This document shows, in pieces, positions 17,054-23,259 of a DNA stretch of 37,169 nucleotides (positions within the stretch are counted from its first letter, which is position 1; each line of letters starts with the position of its first letter). The notes beneath the pieces were generated by a model, which did no database searches, was not told the origin of the DNA, and saw only the letters and a list, made by a program, of their open reading frames with translations. The position numbers and the translations under genes were made by a program. This DNA is from a virus: positions 1 to 37,169 of IMG/VR virus record IMGVR_UViG_3300045049_000061; one strand, given 5' to 3'.

Positions 17054-17229
17054 GGCAGCTCCTCAGGCTTCAATTCTACCCATTCCTCACCATCAAATTG
17101 CTCAAAAATAACTGAGCCGCGCGGCGTTCCATGAAACCAAAAACCGCCATGCCAAAGAATTCCCTCCTGATATTCACCGTGAGGTTTTTGAACCCTAATA
17201 CGGATTTGCCCCTTATATGGCTCAGTCAT
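17050..17229 (-). CDS. Hypothetical protein, 59 aa
   Basis: ATG 17229 has a good SD (GAGGG, 5 bases away), and the stop overlaps the next ATG. The short beta-looking sequence has many aromatics (GILWHGGFWFHGTPRGSVIF, then DGEEWVELKPEELP), suggesting an SH3-like small domain. It follows the structured region at 17230-17490 and may be translated from an mRNA carrying that structure in its leader. Function unknown. Confidence 0.6.
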   Translation of the reverse strand: MTEPYKGQIRIRVQKPHGEYQEGILWHGGFWFHGTPRGSVIFEQFDGEEWVELKPEELP

Positions 17230-17236
17230 ATTACCC

Positions 17237-17380
17237 TCACTTAAAGATTAGAGAGATGGTCGGTGCTGATCTCCGGCCTTCCTCCCGCCTGTGGCTGTCC
17301 GCGTTAGCGGCGTACCTGGAACCCTGCAATGCGTCCACTGCTCGGCAGTATAAGGGTTGCGCATCAGCCTGCGCATTCAT
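17237..17380 (-). CDS. Doubtful small ORF inside the structured region, 47 aa
   Basis: ATG 17380 lies at the end of the left arm of a 12-bp inverted repeat, with GAGAG directly before it; the stop TGA is 7 bases before the next gene's ATG, a spacing typical of coupled genes. The sequence (begins MNAQADAQPLYCRAVDAL) is basic and looks unlike a globular protein. The reading frame could be incidental to an RNA structure. Both may be true. Confidence 0.3.
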   Translation of the reverse strand: MNAQADAQPLYCRAVDALQGSRYAANADSHRREEGRRSAPTISLIFK

Positions 17381-17409
17381 CTCTCTAATGCCCTTACGCC
17401 GTGAAGGGC
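17247..17409 (-). ncRNA. Candidate structured RNA or leader, unclassified
   Basis: A perfect 12-bp inverted repeat (ATTAGAGAGATG, arms 17378-17389 and 17247-17258) encloses 119 bases that contain further helices: TGCGCA pairs at 17358-17363/17370-17375, AACCC/GGGTT at 17320-17324/17354-17358 around an ACTGC-TCG-GCAGT hairpin (17337-17349), and CCGC-GTTA-GCGG (17299-17310). A 6-bp hairpin (17390-17395/17404-17409) lies just upstream. The TGCGCA and AACCC/GGGTT helices share one base. This is a multibranched fold read by eye. I cannot match it to a named family. Confidence 0.4.
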
Positions 17410-17490
17410 GGCACGTCTGCTATTCCGCGAGCTTCCCGCAACAAGGAAGTGTAGGGAGGTTGACAAGACCTACTCGCGTATTTTGCGGTG
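17410..17490. other. Remaining non-coding part of the 17230-17490 gap
   Basis: No convincing gene on either strand. On the minus strand two more short stems are visible (GTAGG/CCTAC, and GCGGG/CTCGC with one G-U pair), so the structured tract may extend to the stop of the upstream gene. No clear sigma70 promoter was found. Confidence 0.4.
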
Positions 17491-17682
17491 TTACGGAGGA
17501 CTTAGCGGCCCACTCCATTGCTCCGTGCCGTTAAGCGTCCAATTCTGAACCACGAGGGCGGGCGAAATAGTTGAAGCGCCAAAGCCCATCTGTGAAACCT
17601 GAACAATGGTCGGTACCGTGTTAACGCTGTTCTGCACCCAGTACCAGCCAGCCTCACTCGGGGCGATAGCGCTCAAAGCCAT
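17491..17682 (-). CDS. Hypothetical protein with GWYWVQ motif, 63 aa
   Basis: The protein has a GWYWVQ start region, PTIVQVSQM, PALVVQNWTL and a WSGPLSPP end, a layout seen in many small phage proteins that probably form a compact beta fold. ATG 17682 is one base after the upstream stop. It is followed by the structured region. Function unknown. Confidence 0.6.
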   Translation of the reverse strand: MALSAIAPSEAGWYWVQNSVNTVPTIVQVSQMGFGASTISPALVVQNWTLNGTEQWSGPLSPP

Positions 17683-17683
17683 T

Positions 17684-17896
17684 TCAACCAGCCTCATTCT
17701 CGTTGCCGCCAGCGATAAGCGCGCCCAATTCCTTGCGGGCCTTGACCATATCGGCATGGAAACGCGCCTCGAAGGCGTCTACGGCCTTCTCAGCGGCCTG
17801 GATAGCCTCTTCCACAGGCTTGCCAAGATTGAGCATAGAGGTAAACGCCTTGTCCCACAGATTCATCCGGCCCTGCTCACTCTCATTAGGGGTCAT
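17684..17896 (-). CDS. Hypothetical helical protein, 70 aa
   Basis: The protein is almost fully helical, with Ala/Glu heptads (KPVEEAIQAAEKAVDAFEAR), so probably an oligomeric or coiled-coil protein. It starts by ATGA overlap with the 52-residue gene. The size and helix content resemble small phage regulators or inhibitors, but nothing specific is visible. Confidence 0.6.
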   Translation of the reverse strand: MTPNESEQGRMNLWDKAFTSMLNLGKPVEEAIQAAEKAVDAFEARFHADMVKARKELGALIAGGNENEAG

Positions 17897-18051
17897 TTGA
17901 CCTTCTTCCCATAAGGCGTACGTTCGACGTTGAAGCTACCCGAGCCCTGCGGCTGCTTGGCGCCGCCTTTGGAGCTGGGGGCCGGAGACGGAGGGGTGCG
18001 CTCTGCGACGCGCTCACCGGGACGACCCTGCAACTTACGATCACCTTTCAT
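17893..18051 (-). CDS. Small basic Pro/Gly-rich protein, 52 aa
   Basis: The protein begins MKGDRKLQGRPGERVAERTP and ends with GSGSFNVERTPYGKKVK, is basic, probably disordered, and contains PPSPAPSSKGGAKQPQ. Similar short disordered proteins precede small helical genes in related phages. The stop overlaps the next start (ATGA). Possible nucleic-acid contact; unproven. Confidence 0.6.
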   Translation of the reverse strand: MKGDRKLQGRPGERVAERTPPSPAPSSKGGAKQPQGSGSFNVERTPYGKKVK

Positions 18052-18053
18052 GA

Positions 18054-18320
18054 TTAATCCTCGATCATTCTATGATTTAATTTCTTTAAAATGCGATTAT
18101 AACGACTTCCCGGGAATCTATTAACAATCTGACGGAATTTCCAGCTAATCCATATCCAGACCGACCTCGGAAATGTTATCAAATGAAAGCCCCTTGAATC
18201 GCGAATTCCCCATTTCGGGTTCTTTCCGGTTATCCATACCCAAGCCATCTGCCTAACTGAATCAGGGCATCCGGGGATCATCCAATTCTTATGGTCACTT
18301 ATTTGCAATGGATCGCTCAC
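18054..18320 (-). CDS. Hypothetical Trp-rich basic protein, 88 aa
   Basis: The start is GTG 18320, overlapping the upstream stop as GTGA. The sequence is basic and Trp/Ile-rich (AWVWITGKNPKWGIRDSRGF, SVWIWISWKFRQIVNRF) with one possible amphipathic or membrane-associating segment near residues 50-65. Base composition is slightly AT-richer than its neighbours. No family known. Confidence 0.5.
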   Translation of the reverse strand: MSDPLQISDHKNWMIPGCPDSVRQMAWVWITGKNPKWGIRDSRGFHLITFPRSVWIWISWKFRQIVNRFPGSRYNRILKKLNHRMIED

Positions 18321-18523
18321 TTGTAACCCCCTGAATTGCGGTGATGGGACTTGGCGGGATACCCGCCTGGACGAGACTCGGTTCTATGCTGCGGAAGCTT
18401 GCCGATCTTTCGGCCCTCATCCGCCTTCACGAAATCCTTGCCAACTGAGGGCGATACACCCTTGATCTTGCCTTCAGCGGCGGCATGCATAAAGCGATTT
18501 TGTGCTTGGCTTTTGGATGGCAT
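18317..18523 (-). CDS. Small conserved-type phage protein (MPSKSxAQ), 68 aa
   Basis: The N-terminus MPSKSQAQNRFMHAAAEGKI followed by GVSPSVGKDFVKAD is a widely seen small-phage pattern (DUF3008-like; often annotated hypothetical). The tail is His/Gly/Ser-rich and likely disordered. I chose ATG 18523 over a TTG at 18532. Stop overlaps the next start. Function unknown. Confidence 0.65.
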   Translation of the reverse strand: MPSKSQAQNRFMHAAAEGKIKGVSPSVGKDFVKADEGRKIGKLPQHRTESRPGGYPAKSHHRNSGGYK

Positions 18524-18550
18524 AGCAGTCAACCCTTTGTTTTGTCAACA

Positions 18551-18742
18551 CTAACACGGGTCAGCGCGGCGAGCAATGCCAAAAAGGCGCTTGTCCTGGT
18601 CCTCACCTTCATACCACCCCTCAAGCCAATCCTTCGCTTCTTGCGTCTCATCATGCAATGAGAGAAGGCCATACGGATTCATACAGGCTGGCAAACCGTT
18701 CTGATAAGCCCGATAACCTTCTTTGCGTCGATTTATAGCCAT
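18551..18742 (-). CDS. Rmf/CrpP-like small protein, 63 aa
   Basis: The sequence has a GYRAYQNGLPACMNPYG block followed by an AKDWLEGWYEGE block, which matches the layout of ribosome modulation factor and CrpP relatives (GY.AG......CPY....R..WL.GW.E). Rmf dimerises 70S ribosomes into inactive 100S particles; phage or plasmid relatives of this fold may alter host translation. Conserved Trp and Gly are present, so a fold relationship is plausible while function is not shown. ATG 18742 with GGTGA 7 bases upstream is preferred to GTG 18757. Confidence 0.65.
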   Translation of the reverse strand: MAINRRKEGYRAYQNGLPACMNPYGLLSLHDETQEAKDWLEGWYEGEDQDKRLFGIARRADPC

Positions 18743-18882
18743 GCCGTATTCACCCACTTAGCAAAGTCGCGCCGAAAATTCATCCAGCGCAGTTGCATTC
18801 GACCCCTGAAGCTCAACCGATGACGCATGAACATGGCGCTGCCCATATGGCCGGGAGGATATGAACAAGCATTGTGGACCAT
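18733..18882 (-). CDS. Possible small Arg-rich protein, up to 49 aa
   Basis: An open frame ends at 18733 and overlaps the start of the Rmf-like gene. Starts at 18882, 18846 or 18834 are possible and none has a good SD. The C-terminal part (RGRMQLRWMNFRRDFAKWVN) is basic and amphipathic. It might be a leader or a real peptide; support is weak. Confidence 0.3.
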   Translation of the reverse strand: MVHNACSYPPGHMGSAMFMRHRLSFRGRMQLRWMNFRRDFAKWVNTAWL

Positions 18883-18903
18883 ACCGCATGGAACGTTCTT
18901 GCA

Positions 18904-18936
18904 ACATGCCTCGAATCAAGGGGGTAATTCGATGTT
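18904..18936 (-). other. Intergenic hairpin
   Basis: TCGAAT and ATTCGA (18911-18916, 18927-18932) form a perfect 6-bp stem; beyond a 3-base bulge AACA pairs with TGTT (18902-18905 region and 18933-18936). It lies in the 124-base gap between 18883 and 19006. There is no T tract on either side, so it is more likely an RNA-processing or leader element than a terminator. Confidence 0.35.
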
Positions 18937-19006
18937 ACGCGATGATCGGTGCAGCGCCATGTTCACTTACTTTGTACGCCGACGTCACGCCGAATTCAAG
19001 TGCTTT

Positions 19007-19231
19007 TCACCGCATTTTACGATCAAATTTCCAACCCGTAAGCATCGCGCCCCAAGGCTTAAAAGCGGTCTTCGCATGCGTGACCTTGTAAAGCCTTCCC
19101 GAATTCTTCAGCACCGGCAGATCATCCGGCCAGATCACATAACCCACGCGCACATAGCGCGCATCAGGGCCGGTAATCATGACATCTGAGCCGCCCTGCG
19201 GACCATCAAGCAGTCTTATCGTTTCGTGCAT
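19007..19231 (-). CDS. Hypothetical protein, 74 aa
   Basis: The protein begins MHETIRLLDGPQGGSDVMIT and has RYVRVGYVIWPDDLPVLKNS then GRLYKVTHAKTAFKPWGAML, compact with mixed alpha/beta character. I chose ATG 19231 (GGAAG 8 bases upstream) rather than the in-frame 19273 start. It overlaps the end of the VRR-NUC-like gene by 26 bases. No recognised family. Confidence 0.6.
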   Translation of the reverse strand: MHETIRLLDGPQGGSDVMITGPDARYVRVGYVIWPDDLPVLKNSGRLYKVTHAKTAFKPWGAMLTGWKFDRKMR

Positions 19232-19538
19232 TGGATTGCTTCCGCCAGAACGCCATGAGTGCCACAACGCCATCCACGCTGTCTACGACCCATACGTCCT
19301 CGCCGCGCCATCCTTCGGCGAAGGACTTTTGCGATTTGCTTAGACCTGCGCGCCCATAAGTCGTATGGGGATTCTTGTATTCCACAAGGTGTGTCACGCC
19401 AAGATATCCCACGCAGACGTCAGGCCATCCATCCACGCCGGTCCTAACCATATCCTCAACGCTGGCGCCAAGCCTGCGAAATGCTGCAGATAGTTCGCCA
19501 TGATTGGCATCGCGCTTCTGTTTATAGAAGCGTGTCAT
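19206..19538 (-). CDS. VRR-NUC-type PD-(D/E)xK nuclease-like protein, 110 aa
   Basis: The layout NHGELSAAFRRLGA...GVDGWPDVCV...THLVEYKN...LSKSQKSFAEGWR matches VRR-NUC/Holliday-junction resolvase-like small nucleases: E15, the PD pair at 39-40, and E53-x-K55. VRR-NUC proteins are structure-specific nucleases, often with phage recombination genes. Here it could resolve or trim intermediates for the RecT/NinB/Ref set encoded on the other strand. ATG 19538 overlaps the upstream stop (ATGA). Confidence 0.8.
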   Translation of the reverse strand: MTRFYKQKRDANHGELSAAFRRLGASVEDMVRTGVDGWPDVCVGYLGVTHLVEYKNPHTTYGRAGLSKSQKSFAEGWRGEDVWVVDSVDGVVALMAFWRKQSNARNDKTA

Positions 19539-19753
19539 GGGCGCTTCTCTAGGGAGTCGGCGAAGTAAATTCCAGTATCTGAGTAACCCGCATATACGCA
19601 AAACCCTGATTCCGATCTCCAATATTCAACATCTTCACCTTTGTATTCAAACATCGCTAGTTCTGGCATATTTTTGAACCAATGCCAAAAGCCTGTTTGG
19701 TCCTTAGCAAGCCATTCAGCACCGTCTGGTGCACTATCCCATGATGGTTTCAT
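19535..19753 (-). CDS. Small SWDxAP-family protein, copy 2, 72 aa
   Basis: It begins KPSWDSAPDGAEWLAKDQTG and FWHWFKNMP, the same pattern as the gene at 21562-21747. These small proteins have a W-rich N-terminal domain seen across many phages, of unknown role. The C-terminal half (EYWRSESGFCVYAGYS) is beta-like. It overlaps genes on both sides by 4 bases. Confidence 0.65.
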   Translation of the reverse strand: MKPSWDSAPDGAEWLAKDQTGFWHWFKNMPELAMFEYKGEDVEYWRSESGFCVYAGYSDTGIYFADSLEKRP

Positions 19754-20040
19754 GTCTCAATCTCCTCGTGACGTATGATCGCATCAGGCTCTATTGGAGG
19801 CTTGAGCTTACGAAGCTGGATGTCCTGCGCCAGCGCACCCATGCCATCTGAGAACTGGATGACGTAATCCACTTTGCGCGATGTCACACGTGGACCATTG
19901 CTGAAGATCATCAACTGACCTTCATTCCATGGCCCTACGCAAATAACGGTGCATTCTTGATCGACGTAGGATGTAGTAGAGCCTCCGCTTGAAATGGAGT
20001 AGATCGCGATTTCGCCTACAACGAAGCGTAAGCTGTTCAT
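19750..20040 (-). CDS. Hypothetical phage protein, 96 aa
   Basis: A beta-rich small domain (RFVVGEIAIYSI, YVDQECTVICVGPW, VDYVIQFSDG) ends with LRKLKPPIEPDAIIRHEEIE. This combination, a barrel followed by a LRK.KPP tail, is common in small early phage proteins of unknown function. Start ATG 20040. It may be an SH3-like adaptor; inference only. Confidence 0.6.
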   Translation of the reverse strand: MNSLRFVVGEIAIYSISSGGSTTSYVDQECTVICVGPWNEGQLMIFSNGPRVTSRKVDYVIQFSDGMGALAQDIQLRKLKPPIEPDAIIRHEEIET

Positions 20041-20042
20041 AG

Positions 20043-20606
20043 CTATAGTCCATTTCGACGTGCAACGAACTGCCTAAGTGCTGCCTTCATACCAGAAACT
20101 TGATAATCATCAGGAGCCAAGTGCCTTGGGGTATGCATCGCTCCATACATGGCATGACATGCCAAACGTGCTTCATCATCCGTTGGCATATCCAATTTCG
20201 CGCGCGCGACTGGGACGTCAAGCGGTTTTGCTTGTTCTGCCAACTTGCGCTGACCTTCTTCCGTCTGTACTCCTTGTCCTGCCGCTTGGCCAACTGCGCC
20301 ACTATTCGCGCTGGATTCTATTACGCCCCGATCAAACTGCTGCGGCGAAACGTACTCGGTTTTGTACATACCGACTCCGCCTAGCACTGCATCACGAACA
20401 GCCTTCTGCACCACGTCCCTATTAGATCCATCCGCCCTCTCGTAGCACTCCTGGCAGATAGCTACATGATTGCCGTAGTAATGCAATGGTGCAGGATGAA
20501 TGCTCGCAGGGAACGGTTGCAGTGCTTGTTCTATTGTAGTTGGAGCATGCATCCATTTCCTGCACGACGGACACTCAACGTAATTGGCTTTGTTCACGAT
20601 TGGCAT
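20043..20606 (-). CDS. Zinc-binding-type hypothetical protein, 187 aa
   Basis: CPSC at residues 12-15 and CQEC at 52-55 suggest a treble-clef or zinc-ribbon N-terminal domain. A low-complexity linker follows (SSANSGAVGQAAGQGVQTEEG), then a compact C-terminal helical module (ARLACHAMYGAMHTPRHLAP). AGGAG lies 8 bases before ATG 20606, inside the upstream gene. It may be a regulator; unproven. Confidence 0.65.
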   Translation of the reverse strand: MPIVNKANYVECPSCRKWMHAPTTIEQALQPFPASIHPAPLHYYGNHVAICQECYERADGSNRDVVQKAVRDAVLGGVGMYKTEYVSPQQFDRGVIESSANSGAVGQAAGQGVQTEEGQRKLAEQAKPLDVPVARAKLDMPTDDEARLACHAMYGAMHTPRHLAPDDYQVSGMKAALRQFVARRNGL

Positions 20607-20893
20607 TGGTTGAACTCCTGTTTAATGGCCTCAATATCCGCCTCGATATACGAACCCTTCGCGGCAGACGTATAAATGCCTATGATTAGACTGGGTTTAC
20701 TATTCTGGATGCGTTGCGCGGCCGGCCTGTCAATATCAGATGCATAAATGTCGCCGAACTCGCACCATGCTAGGACAACATTGTCCTTACTACTCGTGAC
20801 GCGACGTCGAATACGCTTAGCAAGAACTACCGCATCATCATTAATCGTTCCAACAGGAATGCTCATACCAGATCTTCCCGCAAATCGGCTCAT
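20594..20893 (-). CDS. Hypothetical protein, 99 aa
   Basis: The protein has an alternating alpha/beta look (DDAVVLAKRIRRRVTSSKDN, VVLAWCEFGDIYASDI, KPSLIIGIYTSAAKG). It starts by ATGA overlap with the winged-helix gene, suggesting joint expression. No family recognised. Confidence 0.55.
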   Translation of the reverse strand: MSRFAGRSGMSIPVGTINDDAVVLAKRIRRRVTSSKDNVVLAWCEFGDIYASDIDRPAAQRIQNSKPSLIIGIYTSAAKGSYIEADIEAIKQEFNQCQS

Positions 20894-21312
20894 ATCTTCA
20901 TCTCCGAAGCCATTTTAATGCCTTTTTTTGTGAGCCCATAAATGTAATGGGAGGCCCCCGCTTTAGCCTTTTCTCGATGGACAATTTCTACTAACCCCTC
21001 ATCGCGACCAAGTCTCATGGCCTCGCTTACACAATTTGTTGTAGCACTAAGGCATCTTGCCAATTGCTGCGTAGACATGCGCCCCAGAGATAGCGCTTTA
21101 ATGGCCCTTATTCGCATAGGGACGGGCGATCTTGAATCTTGCTCGCTACATACCACCCTTCGCTGCTTAGCATCTAGTGACACATAAAGAGCAGCCATCC
21201 AGCGCCTCGCGACCTCTTTCGAGATATTAAATCTCACTACTACCTTTGCCGGCGTCAGATCGCGCTGATCGCAGGCCCAGTTCACGAATTCAATAAGGGC
21301 AGAGGGAGTCAT
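20890..21312 (-). CDS. Winged-helix DNA-binding protein, 140 aa
   Basis: Two helix-turn-helix-like segments are visible: residues 20-45 (LTPAKVVVRFNISKEVARRW) and a better winged-helix at about 66-130 (MSTQQLARCLSATTNCVSEA, GLVEIVHRE, a wing, then YGLTKKG). The layout is that of MarR/replication-initiator-like phage proteins. It is the best candidate for a transcription regulator or an origin-binding protein in a genome with no other replication gene. No metal or catalytic motif. Confidence 0.7.
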   Translation of the reverse strand: MTPSALIEFVNWACDQRDLTPAKVVVRFNISKEVARRWMAALYVSLDAKQRRVVCSEQDSRSPVPMRIRAIKALSLGRMSTQQLARCLSATTNCVSEAMRLGRDEGLVEIVHREKAKAGASHYIYGLTKKGIKMASEMKI

Positions 21313-21569
21313 TCTTGTGCCGATAAGACAGGTAGGCCGTGATAGGTAACTTGGCTTATGTTTATAGCACCTTCACTCTGGCGTAAAATCAAATCAGCTA
21401 AAGATTGATAGTCCTTTCGCGCCAGCCTCACGCATGGAGGAGTACGGTTAGCCTTAGCCATGTAATCACGCATCTCGCGCCATTTCCTTAAAAGTTCCCT
21501 CTGACTTTTGCTTTTGGTCAGGCGATACGCGGACAAATTGAAGCTATGAATAACCGGCTTACTAGCCAT
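21309..21569 (-). CDS. Hypothetical basic protein, 86 aa
   Basis: GGAGG lies 7 bases before ATG 21569, which fixes the start; the upstream extension to 21758 is in the frame opposite the SWDxAP gene. The sequence is basic and helical (SKSQRELLRKWREMRDYMAK), with a C-terminal part (CVRLARKDYQSLADLILRQ). It is directly upstream of and coupled to the winged-helix gene and may act with it. Confidence 0.6.
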   Translation of the reverse strand: MASKPVIHSFNLSAYRLTKSKSQRELLRKWREMRDYMAKANRTPPCVRLARKDYQSLADLILRQSEGAINISQVTYHGLPVLSAQE

Positions 21570-21747
21570 CACGTACCTCCAAGGACAGAGTCCAGCCGAT
21601 TGCGATTGCTGGACAGTTTCTACCGCTGGTCGGCATCCACATGCTTTCACGACGAACAGGGCGATGCTCCCAATACCAAACCGCACCATCGCTGTCCTTC
21701 GTTCGATATCTCGCCCAGTTAGGAGCATCATCCCAAGAATCAGACAT
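21562..21747 (-). CDS. Small SWDxAP-family protein, copy 1, 61 aa
   Basis: The N-terminus MSDSWDDAPNWARYRTKDSD then GAVWYWEHRP is the widespread W.DAP.WA...D..G.WYW pattern of small phage proteins of unknown function. A second copy is at 19535-19753. TGAGG lies 5 bases upstream of ATG 21747. The last codons overlap the next gene by 8 bases. Confidence 0.7.
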   Translation of the reverse strand: MSDSWDDAPNWARYRTKDSDGAVWYWEHRPVRRESMWMPTSGRNCPAIAIGWTLSLEVRDG

Positions 21748-21754
21748 GTTAGCC

Positions 21755-21868
21755 TCAAAAATTTAACGGATCATTGAAATCATCGAAATCGGATGGATCG
21801 AACTTGCCGAAGTCGTCTTGATCCTCGTCCTCGGTTAGAGGGATAGGTAGGCGTGGATTAGCGCGCAT
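21755..21868 (-). CDS. Small very acidic protein, 37 aa
   Basis: The product begins MRANPRLPIPLTEDEDQDDF and continues with Asp/Phe-rich repeats (PSDFDDFNDPLNF). ATG 21868 overlaps the end of the upstream gene. The very acidic, Phe-spaced character resembles short linear peptides used by phages to block host enzymes or mimic DNA; this is speculation. Confidence 0.5.
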   Translation of the reverse strand: MRANPRLPIPLTEDEDQDDFGKFDPSDFDDFNDPLNF

Positions 21869-22064
21869 AGGAGACACCCTTTTGAATATACGGAATCTTC
21901 AGTGGCCCAAAGAAATGCCCTCCATTCTTCTCTGCGAGAACCTTTTCCGGATTATCGATCATCCAGGCATTGCATGAAACGTGAAGATAACGCTCGCGCT
22001 TCTTTAGGAACCTGCCGAGTGATTGACCTTCGTTATTTGGATGCCTTAGGCGTGACTTACTCAT
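21858..22064 (-). CDS. Hypothetical basic protein, 68 aa
   Basis: Begins MSKSRLRHPNNEGQSLGRFL, basic N-terminus, then CNAWMIDNPEKVLAEKNGGH. No family recognised. It lies after the two-TM membrane gene (7-base gap) and before the acidic 37-residue gene. Confidence 0.55.
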   Translation of the reverse strand: MSKSRLRHPNNEGQSLGRFLKKRERYLHVSCNAWMIDNPEKVLAEKNGGHFFGPLKIPYIQKGVSYAR

Positions 22065-22071
22065 GATATTC

Positions 22072-22461
22072 TCACTTGACTAGATGATCGGCGTATTCGA
22101 GAAGGAAGAGCTTAGGGGCGATGGCGGCCTGGATGCCATCCAGAATACATCTCAAGAGTCTGGTAAAGATGAGGAAAGAAACTAACGCAGTAGGAATTAC
22201 TAAGAAAACAGAAGCACCTATCCTGTCTTGTCCGCCCCGAGCATCCATGACCCATTTATAATGGCGCGGGATGAATTTCACCCATGCCACTATCAGAATA
22301 ATGGCTGCAATCAGCGTCAGGACGCCCTGAGCCATGGTCCACAACAGAAGCTGCCTGAGAACGTCAGGGATCTGGCCTGCAAGCCATTGACCACCTTGGT
22401 GCGCTGCGGTAATAGCCTGCTTCAGGATTTCGGCTATTTGCTTTTGGAGTTCTTCGTTCAT
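22072..22461 (-). CDS. Two-TM membrane protein, 129 aa
   Basis: An amphipathic helical N-terminus (NEELQKQIAEILKQAITAAH) is followed by two hydrophobic segments at about residues 40-60 (MAQGVLTLIAAIILIVAWV) and 80-100 (GASVFLVIPTALVSFLIFT). ATG 22461 overlaps the stop of the 56-residue gene. A two-TM protein in the early region is a candidate for superinfection exclusion or membrane remodelling; it is remote from the lysis cassette, so a holin role is less likely. Confidence 0.65.
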   Translation of the reverse strand: MNEELQKQIAEILKQAITAAHQGGQWLAGQIPDVLRQLLLWTMAQGVLTLIAAIILIVAWVKFIPRHYKWVMDARGGQDRIGASVFLVIPTALVSFLIFTRLLRCILDGIQAAIAPKLFLLEYADHLVK

Positions 22462-22628
22462 GAGCGGGTTCTCCCATACTTCCAGTAGACATAAAAGCCG
22501 GAACCTAACCACATGGCATGATATGGACTCCATAGCTCAACTCTTTTACTTACTGCTTTCACATATAGCCATATGTCACATGTTACAAACAGCGTCCATA
22601 TGCATGAAATAACTAGTAGATTGATCAT
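22458..22628 (-). CDS. Small single-TM protein, 56 aa
   Basis: Residues about 2-24 are hydrophobic (LLVISCIWTLFVTCDIWLYV), followed by a positively charged, aromatic tail (HAMWLGSGFYVYWKYG). The stop overlaps the start of the next membrane gene (ATGA), which suggests they work together. Function unknown. Confidence 0.5.
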   Translation of the reverse strand: MINLLVISCIWTLFVTCDIWLYVKAVSKRVELWSPYHAMWLGSGFYVYWKYGRTRS

Positions 22629-22646
22629 AGATATCTAAATCCTTAG

Positions 22647-23201
22647 TTAGCCTTTGATTGGTTGGTCTTGAAAGCGCCAATCTGTTTGGTCCCATGCGCC
22701 CTTTCCGATGTTGCATGCGGCACACAAAATTTGCAGATTGTCCAGATTTAGCTCAAGTTCTGGATATTTTGATCGTGGCCTTATGTGGTCCACATGCAAA
22801 ACCACTCCATCATCCCTTGACGCACCACAACACTGGCATCGCTGCCCGTATGCAGCAAAAGCCCGATATCTAAGCTCCTTCCACTGACGACTATCATAAA
22901 AATTCGGGTCCTTTGGCTCGCTGACTTTTATGAATGTCTGTTCCTTGGATGATTCATAACCTCTCGACTTCTTTACCTTTGCAAGAAGTACATTTTTACC
23001 AAGATCTGACATCAAATCCTGGAAACGCCTTAGAAGAACTTGACGGCGACCGGTGTATTCCCATCCATACTTTTCACAAACCATTCGAGCCAAATCAGTT
23101 GCTTTCTTTTTCCCAGGCTGGAATCCCATATCTCGTGAAACAGCAGCAAATAAAAAACTCCATTTAACTCGCTTACCATCTAGAACTATTGCCTTTTTCA
23201 C
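22647..23201 (-). CDS. HNH endonuclease, 184 aa
   Basis: The C-terminal half is a canonical HNH: CxxC at 122-125, H136-x-D138-H139 in LHVDHIRPRSK, N155, and CxxC at 160-163 (ILCAACN). The N-terminal 90 residues look helical and DNA-binding. GTG 23201 with GGAGG 8 bases upstream. Free-standing HNH nucleases are common in phages as homing enzymes; it lies far from terL, so a role in cos cleavage is unlikely. Confidence 0.85.
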   Translation of the reverse strand: MKKAIVLDGKRVKWSFLFAAVSRDMGFQPGKKKATDLARMVCEKYGWEYTGRRQVLLRRFQDLMSDLGKNVLLAKVKKSRGYESSKEQTFIKVSEPKDPNFYDSRQWKELRYRAFAAYGQRCQCCGASRDDGVVLHVDHIRPRSKYPELELNLDNLQILCAACNIGKGAWDQTDWRFQDQPIKG

Positions 23202-23259
23202 ATTTAAAACCTCCGCAGTTGTCTCAAGGAGAGTCTTTGGGACACCCTCTTGGCCGATC

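Noticed and set aside
17217-17534. Plus-strand 105-codon ORF over the structured region
   Set aside because: Antisense to the leftward operon, no SD, Cys/Ser/Arg-rich nonsense-like sequence.
21309-21758. Longer 149-codon version of the 86-residue gene
   Set aside because: The extra N-terminus is out of frame over the SWDxAP gene, while GGAGG precedes ATG 21569.
22072-22461. Two-TM protein as the holin
   Set aside because: It is in the early small-gene region, 10 kb from endolysin, while better holin candidates overlap the endolysin gene.
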